Notes under the pieces: model-generated
The model's database searches: none
Told to the model about the DNA's origin: nothing
The model's input: the letters and a program-made list of their open reading frames with translations, nothing else
Position numbers and translations under genes: made by a program
Shown: positions 1 to 8,730 of the stretch, piece by piece
How the letters are laid out: each line of letters opens with the position of its first letter
Position numbering within the stretch: position 1 is the stretch's first letter
From: Waddliaceae bacterium
GTDB lineage: Bacteria; Chlamydiota; Chlamydiia; Chlamydiales; GCA-2709385
Direction of reading: 5' to 3'
Assembly (NCBI GenBank): GCA_002709385.1
Contig: PAQS01000024.1
Location: forward strand, 110,228-174,227
DNA: 64,000 nt

Positions 1-1133
1 GATACATCGTTAATAGACATGCTAGCATCGACAACCCAACCGCCTTCAGCAAGTTCCGAGAACTGTTCAGATTCTTGGTCGTCATACTCGTCAGCAATTT
101 CACCAACGATTTCTTCTAAGATATCTTCAATGGTAACGATTCCTTCTGTACCGCCATACTCGTCGACTACGACAGCCAAGTGCATTTGCTTTCGGCGAAA
201 TTCTTGGAGTAGGTGAGAGATTTTTTGTGTCTCTGGGGTAAACAAGATCGGTTTGACGATTCCGGAAATAGGACCACTTAAAGATTCAAAATTATCGCTG
301 TCCATGCACTCCATATACACATCAAGTATGTCTTTATACATGAGTACGCCGATTACGTTATCAACGCTGTCTTGGTAAATGGGTGTGCGACTATAACCGT
401 GCTCACGAAGTAAATGAGCAGCTTCTTTAATAGAAAAATTACTTGGTAAGCTAAATACATTTACACGGGGAACCATTACTCCACGGACAATACGGTCTTT
501 AAAGGTTACAACAGAAGCTATAAGTTTCTTTTCGCTAGGGTCTAGGTGTGTATTGACAGTGGCTTCTTGAATGAGTTCGATGACTTTTTCTTTAAGCTGA
601 GAAACGGGTTGGGTGTTTCTTTGGCTTTGAGTGTTTTTCCATATCCACTTCGTTAGTTTAAGGTAGATAATGGCAACGGGAAAGCAAATAACGAGATAAA
701 CAGAAGTGATAGGGGCTGAAAATAATAAAGCTTTATTAGGGTATCGGGCACCAAATGCTCGTGGAAGAAAGTCTCCTAAAAACAGAGAAATCGATAGAAA
801 AATAACAAAAGCAGCAAAGGAAATGTAACCAGAAAACTCTTGCGTTTCTCCCCAAAAGAGTCCTTGTGAACTCAAAAGAAAAATAGCAGAAGAAGCATAG
901 CACAACCCCATAATAACTTGGGTGGAGATTGTTGCGTAATAGAGAGTTTCAAAATCACGCTTAGGAAACACTAAATCTTGTACGTAACTATAGAAAAAAC
1001 GCCGGCAAAGTACTTGTAATTGTATTTTGGAGCGGTGTTTGCGCATGCGACGCAAAGAGGCGTTAGACATGGTAAGAAAAACGGTACCAATAAAACTAAA
1101 TAAACAAAGAAATAGTGGGGTGATTATGTGCAA
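1..1133 (-). CDS. CNNM/CorC-type CBS-domain membrane protein (3' end outside window)
   Basis: This is a partial gene that runs off the left edge; about 377 codons are visible. The first ~170 residues contain several hydrophobic segments (DUF21/CNNM type), followed by a pair of CBS domains with the family signature DEYGGTEGIVTIEDILEEI near the end. Proteins of this family bind adenine nucleotides through the CBS pair and are linked to Mg2+/cation export or hemolysin-like annotation; the substrate cannot be told from sequence. I choose the TTG at 1133 because an AAGGAG motif lies 5 bases upstream of it; the next ATG (1070) would cut off the first membrane segment. It starts 19 bases after ybeY on the same strand, so the two are probably co-transcribed. 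Confidence 0.85.
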   Translation of the reverse strand, partial: MHIITPLFLCLFSFIGTVFLTMSNASLRRMRKHRSKIQLQVLCRRFFYSYVQDLVFPKRDFETLYYATISTQVIMGLCYASSAIFLLSSQGLFWGETQEFSGYISFAAFVIFLSISLFLGDFLPRAFGARYPNKALLFSAPITSVYLVICFPVAIIYLKLTKWIWKNTQSQRNTQPVSQLKEKVIELIQEATVNTHLDPSEKKLIASVVTFKDRIVRGVMVPRVNVFSLPSNFSIKEAAHLLREHGYSRTPIYQDSVDNVIGVLMYKDILDVYMECMDSDNFESLSGPISGIVKPILFTPETQKISHLLQEFRRKQMHLAVVVDEYGGTEGIVTIEDILEEIVGEIADEYDDQESEQFSELAEGGWVVDASMSINDV

Positions 1134-1152
1134 AGGTTCTCCTTTTTTACTT

Positions 1153-1623
1153 TTACTTCTCTATATTTAAAGGTCTGAGATCAAGGTTTTGTTTTTTTAA
1201 TTCTTGCATGTTCCTTGCTTCTGCTTCTCGCATCTTTTCTCGGTCGCTATCTTCTATGTCGTCATATCCTAGTAAATGAAGAAGACCGTGTACAAGGTAC
1301 AAAAGACACTCGTCGTACTCGTCTGTGTTATTCTCTAATGCATACAATTTTGCTGTTTTAGGACATACAAAAACTTCTCCTAAAACATGATGAATGCCAG
1401 GGGATGCAGGTTCCGAATCCAAAGGAAATGATATACAGTCAGTTGGGCTAGGATCATCAAAGTGCTCTTCGTGAAGTTGGCAAATTTCTGAGCGAGAAAC
1501 AAACTGTATCGATAACTCGTCAGTATGAGCTGATTCAATAGTTAATACAGATTGTACAATTTGAGGAATCAAATCGAGTTTAATAGATAAGTCTTTTTGT
1601 TGATTGTTTAAGTATACTTGCAT
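1153..1623 (-). CDS. ybeY: YbeY endoribonuclease
   Basis: YbeY is a single-strand-specific metallo-endoribonuclease needed for 16S rRNA 3'-end maturation and ribosome quality control. The 156-residue length is normal. The metal-binding block HGLLHLLGYDD is visible, with H112 and H116 as ligands. The third ligand is normally a His in the sequence GYDH; here the same place is D122 (GYDD), so metal binding would rely on an acidic residue. A good -10 (TATAAT on the minus strand, 1651-1646) lies 23 bases upstream of the ATG, without a clear -35. It is followed at once by the CBS membrane protein gene. Confidence 0.88.
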   Translation of the reverse strand: MQVYLNNQQKDLSIKLDLIPQIVQSVLTIESAHTDELSIQFVSRSEICQLHEEHFDDPSPTDCISFPLDSEPASPGIHHVLGEVFVCPKTAKLYALENNTDEYDECLLYLVHGLLHLLGYDDIEDSDREKMREAEARNMQELKKQNLDLRPLNIEK

Positions 1624-1745
1624 TGTCGGTGCTTACTTATTTTAAATTATATTTTACCATTAGAGTGGTGAGCAGGCAAGAGGAAAGTTCTTGTATGATT
1701 TTTAATGGTTTTCGATGTGATTGTGTCGCAATAGAGTAGAGTGTT

Positions 1746-1771
1746 GCTCGGCTTCAAGAGAGAAGCCGAGC
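1746..1771 (-). terminator. Hairpin after small basic protein gene
   Basis: A perfect 10-bp stem (GCTCGGCTTC / GAAGCCGAGC) with a 6-base loop lies just 8 bases after the stop codon of the 52-residue protein gene. The following bases on the minus strand have only a weak T content, so this is a terminator by position and stem strength rather than by a classic U tract. Confidence 0.6.
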
Positions 1772-1778
1772 AAAGAAA

Positions 1779-1937
1779 TTAACTAACAGGTGTCTTTGGT
1801 AAGCCTGTAATGTGCTTGTTTTCTTTGTCGTCCCAACGACCAAGCTTGCGTAGTACGTCAATTCGCTCAAAACGCTTTAGTACGTTACGCTTTTTTCCGC
1901 CTTTGTTAGCTTTACCATAACTGGGATGTCTAGACAT
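1779..1937 (-). CDS. Small basic protein (52 aa), Chlamydiae/Verrucomicrobia type
   Basis: A 52-residue, lysine- and arginine-rich protein starting MSRHPSYGKANKGGKKRN and containing FERIDVLRKLGRW. I recognise the pattern of a small basic protein family known from Chlamydiae and Verrucomicrobia (the short conserved RxDVLxKLGRW core); its role is not established, though the charge suggests binding to RNA or ribosomes. The gene starts with ATG at 1937, has a weak upstream AAGG, and ends in front of a strong hairpin. A second small basic gene lies 62 bases upstream on the same strand. Confidence 0.75.
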   Translation of the reverse strand: MSRHPSYGKANKGGKKRNVLKRFERIDVLRKLGRWDDKENKHITGLPKTPVS

Positions 1938-1999
1938 GATTTCTTTACCTTATTTCTAGAGTCTTTAGTTTAAAGTATGAGTGTAGTACAACGCGAGTT

Positions 2000-2173
2000 T
2001 TATTTCAGCTTAGGAATAAAACAAGTTTGTGCAGCATCACCTGTCACTGTGTTCGCGTGTTCACGAAAGCCCAGAGGAAGGTTGTCTTTTTTAGGGCCTG
2101 TTTTAGGAGAAGGACGACGAGGCTTACGAGGACTCTGATTTCGGCGTTCTTCTTTTTTACCAATGCGTGTCAT
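2000..2173 (-). CDS. Small basic hypothetical protein (57 aa)
   Basis: A 57-residue open frame starting MTRIGKKEERRNQSPRKPRR; the first half is strongly basic and proline-rich, the second half ends NTVTGDAAQTCFIPKLK. There is a GGAG-type ribosome site close upstream of the ATG (cactccg on the plus strand). I do not recognise a function. The codon pattern is clean, and it sits next to the other small basic gene and ybeY, an arrangement that I think is shared by chlamydial genomes, which supports it being real. Confidence 0.65.
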   Translation of the reverse strand: MTRIGKKEERRNQSPRKPRRPSPKTGPKKDNLPLGFREHANTVTGDAAQTCFIPKLK

Positions 2174-2273
2174 AATTCACTCCGTATTTGTATTTTAAAA
2201 GCATAGTATAGGGTTTAACAGGCTTTTGAGCAATTGAAAACTGGATTTTACGTCTCATAATAACTACTATATT

Positions 2274-2398
2274 CCATAGAAAATCACTACGGAGACACAG
2301 AGTTTAATGAGATAATGTAAAAATGAAGTAAATTTCTTAAATATTCTCCATGAACTCCGTGCCTCTGTGGTGAAAAATAATCAGATGAAGATTGATGA
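2274..2398. repeat. 125-bp palindromic repeat, copy 1
   Basis: The first of two direct copies of a 125-bp unit, about 93 percent identical by eye to the copy at 2405. Each unit has long, nearly complementary ends (CACTACGGAGACACAGAG at the left, CTCCGTGCCTCTGTGGTG at the right) separated by about 60 AT-rich bases, so it can fold into a long hairpin. The CTCTGTGG core is of a type widely scattered in environmental bacterial genomes. No coding capacity is visible. Confidence 0.85.
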
Positions 2399-2404
2399 GA
2401 ACAG

Positions 2405-2529
2405 CCATAGAAAATCACCACAGAGCCACAGAGTTTCATGAGATAATGTGAAAATGAAGTGAATTTCTTAAATATTCTCCATGAACTCCGTGCCTCTGTG
2501 GTGAAAAATAACCAGATAAAGATTGATGA
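2405..2529. repeat. 125-bp palindromic repeat, copy 2
   Basis: Second copy, six bases after the first. Its arms match better than those of copy 1: CACCACAGAGCCACAGAGTT on the left against CTCCGTGCCTCTGTGGTG on the right. Its right end touches the stop codon of the HolC-like gene (2530-2532), so the transcript of that gene would run through both hairpins; they may serve as its terminator. Together the two copies fill the 2174-2529 gap. Confidence 0.85.
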
Positions 2530-2958
2530 CTAATCAGGAATTCCTTGATGAATCAACACATTATACCCTAATTGAGTATAAGATTGTCGCTTTACTTGAG
2601 ATTGTTGGGCTTTCTGAGGGCTTGTTTTATCTTCTAACTCATAAATATAAGAGAATTGATGCGCCTCGGCATGTGGAGCAGGAGAAAGATTGATGAGAAC
2701 TTCCGTTTCATTAGGTAATGCAGGTGAAACCGCTATCATCACCCGTTCATGAGAAGAAGAGCTATGAGGAATAAAGCTTTCAGGGGGAGAGCTCCAAAGC
2801 AATTGATCAATATATTTTTGAGCTTCTAAACTAGGAACGGACACAAATACTTTACGTCCAGAATGATAATGCTTCTGGGTAAGTAAAGAAATGATTTCTA
2901 GTTTATGTCCGACTGTTTCTGTTTCAATGAAGTGAATGATCTTTTTCTGTATTAACAT
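2530..2958 (-). CDS. holC: DNA polymerase III chi subunit (HolC-like)
   Basis: HolC (chi) links the clamp loader to single-strand-binding protein at the replication fork. The recognisable part is the IDQLLWSSPPESFIPH block, which matches the LDxLLWxxxxxSFxPH core of HolC, followed by VLINLSPAPH, the usual VLINL strand. The frame is open from 3021, but that would overlap the upstream gene by almost 100 bases; the ATG at 2958 gives a 142-residue protein beginning MLIQKKIIHF, the normal HolC start, with a 35-base overlap. The overlap suggests translational coupling to the DUF502 gene. A true ribosome site is not obvious. Confidence 0.72.
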   Translation of the reverse strand: MLIQKKIIHFIETETVGHKLEIISLLTQKHYHSGRKVFVSVPSLEAQKYIDQLLWSSPPESFIPHSSSSHERVMIAVSPALPNETEVLINLSPAPHAEAHQFSYIYELEDKTSPQKAQQSQVKRQSYTQLGYNVLIHQGIPD

Positions 2959-3631
2959 CTTCTGTCTCGTCATCGTCATTATGTATGTCAGGAACATTTC
3001 CAAATTCCGGATGAATAACACCGCAAGAAATAATAAACTTAATGGCGTCTTCTACAGGACCATCCACGTCAATTAAATCTTTACGAGGAAACATCAATAA
3101 ATACCCAGAAGTAGGGTTTGGGGTAGTAGGAACAAATACAGAAACTAAATCATCGTGAGTTTTTTTTGAAAAACTAGGAGGGGCTTTTCGGGTAACTAAA
3201 CCTAAACTATAAGTACGTTTGTTAGGAAAAGGAACCATAACTACTTGTTTGAAAGAATCTGCATTTGATGTGAATATTGTACGAAACACATCTTGGAAAA
3301 GTTTATATAAACTATTGATGATGGGAATGCGGTGTATAATAAAGTCACTGATGTTTAAAACAGTTTTTACCATAAACCAGCGAGTTAGTACTCCCAATAA
3401 GATAGTAAATATTGTGATACCTACTAAAATGATTGCTTGGCTTGTATAACGTAAAACACGTTCGCCACGGATAAAAAAGATTCCGTTTTGAAAAATTTCA
3501 TATTTTGTCAGGAAGTTTTCAGCAACACCGAGAAATGGTCCAGTGAGTAAATCAACGATAATCGCAACAATTGCAATAGTCAGCGCTAGAGGTAAAAGAA
3601 TAACAGCGCCTGTGATAAAATATTTTTTCAT
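2924..3631 (-). CDS. DUF502 membrane protein
   Basis: A 235-residue protein with two clear membrane segments (about residues 5-27 and 65-88) and a soluble C-terminal half containing the VMVPFPNKRTYSLGLVT and VFVPTTPNPTSGYLLMFPR blocks typical of DUF502. The family is widespread in bacteria; the biochemical role is not known. It overlaps the upstream rhodanese gene by four bases (ATGA) and the downstream holC-like gene by 35 bases, so the three genes form one translationally coupled unit. Confidence 0.85.
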   Translation of the reverse strand: MKKYFITGAVILLPLALTIAIVAIIVDLLTGPFLGVAENFLTKYEIFQNGIFFIRGERVLRYTSQAIILVGITIFTILLGVLTRWFMVKTVLNISDFIIHRIPIINSLYKLFQDVFRTIFTSNADSFKQVVMVPFPNKRTYSLGLVTRKAPPSFSKKTHDDLVSVFVPTTPNPTSGYLLMFPRKDLIDVDGPVEDAIKFIISCGVIHPEFGNVPDIHNDDDETEDVNTEKDHSLH

Positions 3632-3945
3632 TTCTTTCCTTGTGTAGTATCAAACTTTGCAGTCTTGATATCAGTAAAATGATACGGCAAAGGATGTACT
3701 TTTGGGAAGTCGTTTCGCATTAATGTAGCTGCGACTTGAGCTCTAATACCACGTCTACAGTAAAGATAAAGAGTTTTGTCCTGTGGTAAATTATTTGGAT
3801 AATCTCCATCTTCTATTTCGCTTAAGGGGAGTAAGACAGCTCCGCTAAGGTGTTCTGTGTCCCACTCGCTTTGCTCTCTTACATCAACCAAAATCGCTTC
3901 GCCATTCTCTATTTGAGAACGAACAAGTTCTAATTCATCTCTCAC
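3628..3945 (-). CDS. Single-domain rhodanese-like protein
   Basis: A 105-residue single rhodanese domain. The active-site loop YCRRGIRA with catalytic Cys63 is intact, and the CH2-like region DVREQSEWDTEHLSGAVLLP is classical. Such proteins move sulfane sulfur or act as small thiol carriers in the cytosol; the acceptor is unknown. There is no signal peptide. It is the first gene of a coupled set with DUF502 and the HolC-like gene, and lies 61 bases after rnr. Confidence 0.85.
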   Translation of the reverse strand: MRDELELVRSQIENGEAILVDVREQSEWDTEHLSGAVLLPLSEIEDGDYPNNLPQDKTLYLYCRRGIRAQVAATLMRNDFPKVHPLPYHFTDIKTAKFDTTQGKK

Positions 3946-4006
3946 TAAAGGCCTCCAGCTACGCCTGATTAAAGGCTCCTTTTGACCGTACTTTAGCTGA
4001 GTAAAA

Positions 4007-6184
4007 TTATTTTTTTCTTTTCTTTTTTCGTTTTCGCGGTTTCTCTAACAGAGACCATTCAGTTTCAAGGGTAATCAAACAAATACGATCTAAAGAAACA
4101 GATACTCTCTCCCCACATTGGAAGCGTTCGCCTGTATTTTCTCCCTGTAAAACCATAGATGTAGGGTTAAAAACATAGTAATCATTGTGTAAATTGGAAA
4201 CGTGTATGAATCCTTCCACCATATACTTTTCTAATTCGACAATAAGACCAAAAGGTTTTACGCGAGTGACTACAGCTTGAAGTGCTAAGCCGGGGTCTTT
4301 TTTTAATTGCGACTGAAGAAGCCGTAACTTTTTCAACAAGAGTACACTTCCTTCAGCTCTTGCACTCACTCGCTCTTGCTCAGAACATTGCTTAGCAATA
4401 GAAGGAACGTCCACATTTTCCTCTAGCTCACCGAATAAAGCACGATGGGCAACGAGGTCAGCATAACGTCGAATCGGACTCGTAAAGTGGCAATAATGCT
4501 CTAAGCTAAGTCCGTAATGACCAATATTTTGTGTTGAATATTGTGCGAGTTTCATGCAACGAATATAAGCTGTGGCTAGAAATTGGCTTTCTGGTCGGCC
4601 TGAAATGGCATGGAATAAATTTTGGATCTCTTCAGCATCAGGCTTTGCTCCAATTTGATGACCAAAAGCACGAGCTAGTTGGCGGAATGAAGCGAGGTCT
4701 TCTTCATTAGGCTCATCGTGAACTCGATAAGTTAATGACTGATCTTGAGCACTCAAATGAGCCGCTACAGTCTCATTTGCCTTCAACATAAACTCTTCAA
4801 TCATTTGGTGAGTAATATCATATTCAATCACTTCAATACCAAATGGCACACCTTTTTCATCTACTTGCACGCGGTATTCAGGAAGAAATAACTCAACACT
4901 TCCACGTTCACGGCGTTTGCCTTTTAGTAAATGGCACAAGTCCACCATACGTTCCAGTAAAGCCTTATGCTTGCTTCGGCGGGTTCCGTCTAAAACTTCT
5001 TTAGCTTCTTCATAGCTAAAGCGACGCTTAGAGCGAATCACAGATCGTGCTACTCGGTAGTCAATCATACGGCCGCGACTATTGAAACGCATAAAGATAG
5101 AGACGGTCAAGCGATTAACATTCGGACGTAAACTACAGAGTTGATCTGATAAAGCAGAAGGGATCATAGGCAAGCAGTAGCCTGGGAAATAAGTAGAATT
5201 ACTGCGAAGAGATGCCTCTTTATCAAGTGCCGAGCCAGGAGAAACATAATGGGAAACATCAGCAATATGTACTCCCAAAAGGTAATGGCCTTTTTCCACT
5301 TGCTCTAATGTAATTGCATCATCGAAATCTTTAGCTGTTTCAGGGTCAATCGTTACACATTCAAGGTGACGAAGATCTTCTCGAACTTTTAACTCTGAGG
5401 CAGGAATACGAGTACCCCAAGCTTTTGCTTCTTTTTTGACTCGCGTAGGAAAGTCACCACGTAACTCATAGTTCTCAATAGCTGATGGGATATCTAAGCT
5501 AGGGTCTGAAATAGGACCAAGAACATGGGAGATTTCACATACAGTTTCCTGTTCTTTATCACCCCACTGCAAAATATGCATCACTACACGATCACCGCGC
5601 TTGATGCTATATTCTTCAGATGCTTGTACTCGTACCGCTTGTTTTGTTCCTAAAATCGGAACATGAGCTCGAGCTGCACCACTTTGCTCAACATGAAGGA
5701 TGATTCCAGATAAATGAGTGCGTCCACGATTGACAATGGATACAACTTTTCCTTCAGGCCCTTTCGCTGGTACATGTTCCCAATCCACAGCAACTTCAAC
5801 CTGGTCACCATCAACAGCATTACCAGTAAGATGTTTGGGTATAAAAATATCTTGATCGCTAGCAGTAGGGTTATCCGGACTTAAAAAAGCAAAACCTCGT
5901 GGGTGAACACTTAAAGTACCGGATATAATTTCTTGGCTTTTTCGACCAACTAAACCGTAGCGCTTCTTCTTGTATAACAAAAAACCGTCTTTAACGAGTT
6001 TAGATAAAGCCTGCCGAAAGACTTTATGGTGATCTTCGTGAACCTTCAAACGCTCAATCAATTCTGTAGATGAAAGAGGTATATAACCTTTTCCTCTAAT
6101 AAATTCTTGAATCACTTGAATATAGTTCTGTGTGATTTTTGATTTTTTCTTTGTATTTTTCGATTTAGATCGACGATCAGTCAT
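4007..6184 (-). CDS. rnr: Ribonuclease R
   Basis: RNase R is a processive 3'-5' exoribonuclease that degrades structured RNA. The 725-residue protein shows the normal order: a basic lead, a winged-helix part (about 20-80), cold-shock-type OB folds (about 85-230), the RNB catalytic domain and a C-terminal S1 domain (VTRVKPFGLIVELEKYMVEGF) followed by a basic tail KPRKRKKKRKK. In the RNB domain the metal-binding aspartates D280, D286, D288 and D289 are all present (IDPETAKDFDDA), as are the HYCHFTSPIRRYADL motif and YCLPMIPSALSDQLCSL. Nothing is missing. It probably leads the minus-strand operon with the rhodanese gene. Confidence 0.95.
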   Translation of the reverse strand: MTDRRSKSKNTKKKSKITQNYIQVIQEFIRGKGYIPLSSTELIERLKVHEDHHKVFRQALSKLVKDGFLLYKKKRYGLVGRKSQEIISGTLSVHPRGFAFLSPDNPTASDQDIFIPKHLTGNAVDGDQVEVAVDWEHVPAKGPEGKVVSIVNRGRTHLSGIILHVEQSGAARAHVPILGTKQAVRVQASEEYSIKRGDRVVMHILQWGDKEQETVCEISHVLGPISDPSLDIPSAIENYELRGDFPTRVKKEAKAWGTRIPASELKVREDLRHLECVTIDPETAKDFDDAITLEQVEKGHYLLGVHIADVSHYVSPGSALDKEASLRSNSTYFPGYCLPMIPSALSDQLCSLRPNVNRLTVSIFMRFNSRGRMIDYRVARSVIRSKRRFSYEEAKEVLDGTRRSKHKALLERMVDLCHLLKGKRRERGSVELFLPEYRVQVDEKGVPFGIEVIEYDITHQMIEEFMLKANETVAAHLSAQDQSLTYRVHDEPNEEDLASFRQLARAFGHQIGAKPDAEEIQNLFHAISGRPESQFLATAYIRCMKLAQYSTQNIGHYGLSLEHYCHFTSPIRRYADLVAHRALFGELEENVDVPSIAKQCSEQERVSARAEGSVLLLKKLRLLQSQLKKDPGLALQAVVTRVKPFGLIVELEKYMVEGFIHVSNLHNDYYVFNPTSMVLQGENTGERFQCGERVSVSLDRICLITLETEWSLLEKPRKRKKKRKK

Positions 6185-6438
6185 ATAGTTACAGGTTGAA
6201 ATTGTGAATCATAAGGAATTTTAACATAAATGGGTCTTCCTTCCTACCTTTGATCTTTCATGACTTAGGAAGTTTATGTTTTTAATGAAATACTTGGTTT
6301 TTCTTTCTTTTTACACAAGCAATTAATTTTTAATGTTTACGAAGTAAAGCTCCTGGAAATGGATTGACAAAATTTATTTTAAAAGAGAAACCGTGGGTAA
6401 ACATTCAAGTCTACACAGTCTAATAAAGGGGCTAATGA

Positions 6439-7356
6439 ATGCTAGTTGATGAGCAAACTAGACAAGCTGTTCAATGTACAGATGCAGAAGTAGAAAACCT
6501 GAAAAAATCTTATGGTATTACAGAAGAAACATTAAGTGATGTCAGGGCTTTAGGTCCTGCTATCGTTCCCAAAATGGGAAGTGTCATCGATGTTTTCTAT
6601 AAAAATCTTGCAACCACTCCATATTGGGATCGCTTTCTATCTGATGATGAAGTGGTTCATCGATTAAAAAAATTGCAGGCAAGTTACTGGAGTGATTTTT
6701 TTTCTATTCAAACTCTTGATAAACAATATATTGATTCGCGAAGGCATATTGGTGCCGTCCATGCAAGGGTAGGCCTCCCTTTATCTGCGTATTTCACGGG
6801 AATGGTAAGTTTTCTTCAGATTTTTTCCCAATACCTCTCTGAACTTGAAAGCTATGTATCTGTTACTAAACTCGTACATCTAGATCTTTCCCAAACTGTT
6901 GAAAGTTACAGTACAATTATTAATGAAACCATTTCTGAACAAACACGTACGATGACAGAAATGAGCACCCCAATTACAGTAATTTGGGATGGGGTTTTGA
7001 TGCTTCCTATTTGTGGGATTATTGATTCTTCAAGAGCACAAGGTTTAATGAGCAATATTTTATCCAAGATAAGTGAAACACAATCAAAAGTGATCATCAT
7101 AGATATTGCAGGTGTGCCTATTGTAGATACAGCAGTAGCGAATCACATCATACAAATTACAAAAGCCGCAAAACTCATGGGTTGTGAGTGCATGGTTTCA
7201 GGAGTATCTCCAGCAATTGCGCAAACAATTGTAGAACTAGGGATTAATGTTAACTCCATTCAAACAACTGCAACGTTAAAAGATTCACTGGGCTTAGCAT
7301 TTAAGAAAATAGGAATCGTTATCCAAAAAATAAATAATGAGAATGCTTTATGCTAA
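6439..7356 (+). CDS. rsbR: Stressosome RsbR with globin-type sensor and STAS domain
   Basis: RsbR is the scaffold and sensor subunit of the stressosome. Residues ~15-165 form a globin-coupled-sensor type domain: the helix RHIGAVHARVGLPLSAYF carries the likely proximal haem ligand H108. Residues ~178-295 form a STAS domain, with T231 (VDTAVA) and T263 (AIAQTIVELG) at the positions where RsbT phosphorylates RsbR in Bacillus. The 305-residue length is usual. The ATG at 6439 has GGGG seven bases upstream. It heads a run of six genes that overlap or nearly touch. A TTGACA at 6364 has no convincing -10; the 6185-6438 gap holds nothing else I can name. Confidence 0.88.
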   Translation: MLVDEQTRQAVQCTDAEVENLKKSYGITEETLSDVRALGPAIVPKMGSVIDVFYKNLATTPYWDRFLSDDEVVHRLKKLQASYWSDFFSIQTLDKQYIDSRRHIGAVHARVGLPLSAYFTGMVSFLQIFSQYLSELESYVSVTKLVHLDLSQTVESYSTIINETISEQTRTMTEMSTPITVIWDGVLMLPICGIIDSSRAQGLMSNILSKISETQSKVIIIDIAGVPIVDTAVANHIIQITKAAKLMGCECMVSGVSPAIAQTIVELGINVNSIQTTATLKDSLGLAFKKIGIVIQKINNENALC

Positions 7357-7733
7357 ATGAATTTGGTTCCAGAACGACATTTAATAAAATTAGCGATACG
7401 TATGTGGTCAGTGTGCCGAATCCAATGAGTCTTGATGCGCTAGCTATTTTAGAAAAAGACCTTTTGTCGAATTTGGAATCTGATTTTGCAGCACATGTTA
7501 TTTTTGATTTCTCCGCGGTTCAGATTTTAGATAGCACAGAGTTTAAGGAGTTATACAAGCAGGCAAAAGTGATAGCTCTGATGGGAGTGGAGTCGTACTT
7601 TGTTAGCCTTAATCCTTGTGTTGTAGCAGCTCTTGTACAAACGAATATCAAAATAGATAGTGTAACAAGTTGTTTATGCATTCAAGATGCTTTAGATCTC
7701 ATTCAAAAAAATAAAAATGAGGCAAAGGCTTGA
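7350..7733 (+). CDS. rsbS: Stressosome scaffold RsbS (STAS domain)
   Basis: A 127-residue single STAS domain, the size and place of RsbS. The phosphorylation loop VQILDSTEFKELY has S62 in the position of the conserved RsbS serine that RsbT modifies. In the known pathway RsbS and RsbR build the icosahedral stressosome core that holds RsbT until stress-triggered phosphorylation frees it. It overlaps rsbR by seven bases and rsbT by four, so translation is coupled and subunit ratios fixed. Confidence 0.85.
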   Translation: MLNEFGSRTTFNKISDTYVVSVPNPMSLDALAILEKDLLSNLESDFAAHVIFDFSAVQILDSTEFKELYKQAKVIALMGVESYFVSLNPCVVAALVQTNIKIDSVTSCLCIQDALDLIQKNKNEAKA

Positions 7734-8131
7734 TTGAGGAAAGAGTAGATTATTACATACATTCTCAAGCAAGTTTATCAAGCTCACTGATTGGAATTCG
7801 ATCTGCAATTTTGAAAATAGGATTCAAGGAACCTCATCTCTCTAAAGTATTGACCACTGTATCTGAATTAGGAATGAACGTTCTCAAATATGCAAAACAA
7901 GGGAAAATTTATCTTTGCCATGCAGAGCAAAAGAGTAAGAAAGGAATTGAAATCTGTGTAAAGGATTGGGGACCTGGCATTCAGAATATTGATCAAGCAA
8001 TGGAAGAATCTTTCAGTTCTATTGGTACTTTAGGTCTGGGCTTACCGGGTGTTAAGCGAATGGCTGACGAATTTTTGATAGAATCAGAGCCATTAAAAGG
8101 AACAACTGTAAAGGTAACGTTCTGGAAATGA
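7730..8131 (+). CDS. rsbT: RsbT serine/threonine kinase (GHKL fold)
   Basis: A 133-residue GHKL-type protein kinase. The N-box (SELGMNVLKYA, with E46 and N50), the ADP-contact motif DWGPGI (D79) and the glycine-rich lid GTLGLGLPGVKRMADEF are all present and match RsbT closely. It would phosphorylate RsbR and RsbS and then leave the complex to activate a partner. In Bacillus that partner is RsbU; no rsbU is found here, so the partner is probably a later gene of this operon. It begins with a TTG that overlaps the rsbS stop codon (TTGA). Confidence 0.88.
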   Translation: MIEERVDYYIHSQASLSSSLIGIRSAILKIGFKEPHLSKVLTTVSELGMNVLKYAKQGKIYLCHAEQKSKKGIEICVKDWGPGIQNIDQAMEESFSSIGTLGLGLPGVKRMADEFLIESEPLKGTTVKVTFWK

Positions 8132-8730
8132 AAAATTTAGTAGAGTTAAAAATAGGATCTTGTAATCGACCACATTTCACGGAAACGTGTAGTGGCGACC
8201 TTCCTTTTTTTACTCTGCGTGATCATGACCTCTTATTAGGACTAATTGATGGTTTAGGTCATGGAAAAAAAGCATACGATATCGCACAAAATGCTAAGAG
8301 GGTTGTCGAAAGACAAAATAGGTTGAATTTAGAAAACCTATTTAATGAACTCCACAAAGAACTGAAGCAATCTAACGGGGCTGCAGCAGCTTTGGCAGTG
8401 ATTGACCTGAAAAGCGGCAAAATGCACTTTTCAGGAGTAGGCAATATCACAGCTTGTGTAATTGGGCATAAAAATCGTTGTTTTGTCTCAGTTAATGGTA
8501 TTTTAGGCAGGCAAGAACGATCTTTGCTTATTCAAGATGAAATACTTAAAGATAAAGACCGAGTCATTTTAGCAAGTGATGGAGTCAAGAGTAGTTTTTA
8601 TCTTCAGAAAAAGAAACTTGTTTTTGAAGGGAAAACCACTCGAGTTGCAAATCAAGTCATTGATAACTATGGAAAAATGCAAGATGACGCCTCTTGCATT
8701 GTGTTTGAGTATGAAGCATGGAATATTTAG
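8128..8730 (+). CDS. rsbX: RsbX-like PP2C phosphatase
   Basis: A 200-residue PPM/SpoIIE-type phosphatase. The metal-binding strands GLIDGLGHG (D41) and [10 protein letters not shown] and the terminal [11 protein letters not shown] are visible, the normal set for RsbX. In known stressosome systems RsbX removes the phosphates placed by RsbT on RsbS and RsbR and so resets the complex. ATG overlaps the rsbT stop by four bases (ATGA), and the gene overlaps the next one by 13 bases. Confidence 0.85.
   Translation: MKNLVELKIGSCNRPHFTETCSGDLPFFTLRDHDLLLGLIDGLGHGKKAYDIAQNAKRVVERQNRLNLENLFNELHKELKQSNGAAAALAVIDLKSGKMHFSGVGNITACVIGHKNRCFVSVNGILGRQERSLLIQDEILKDKDRVILASDGVKSSFYLQKKKLVFEGKTTRVANQVIDNYGKMQDDASCIVFEYEAWNI

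Noticed and set aside
2530-3021. Long version of the HolC-like protein from 3021
   Set aside because: The added part lies inside the DUF502 gene and does not match HolC; the start at 2958 fits the family.
6364-6369. TTGACA upstream of rsbR as a promoter
   Set aside because: No acceptable -10 at 16-18 bases; not listed as a promoter.
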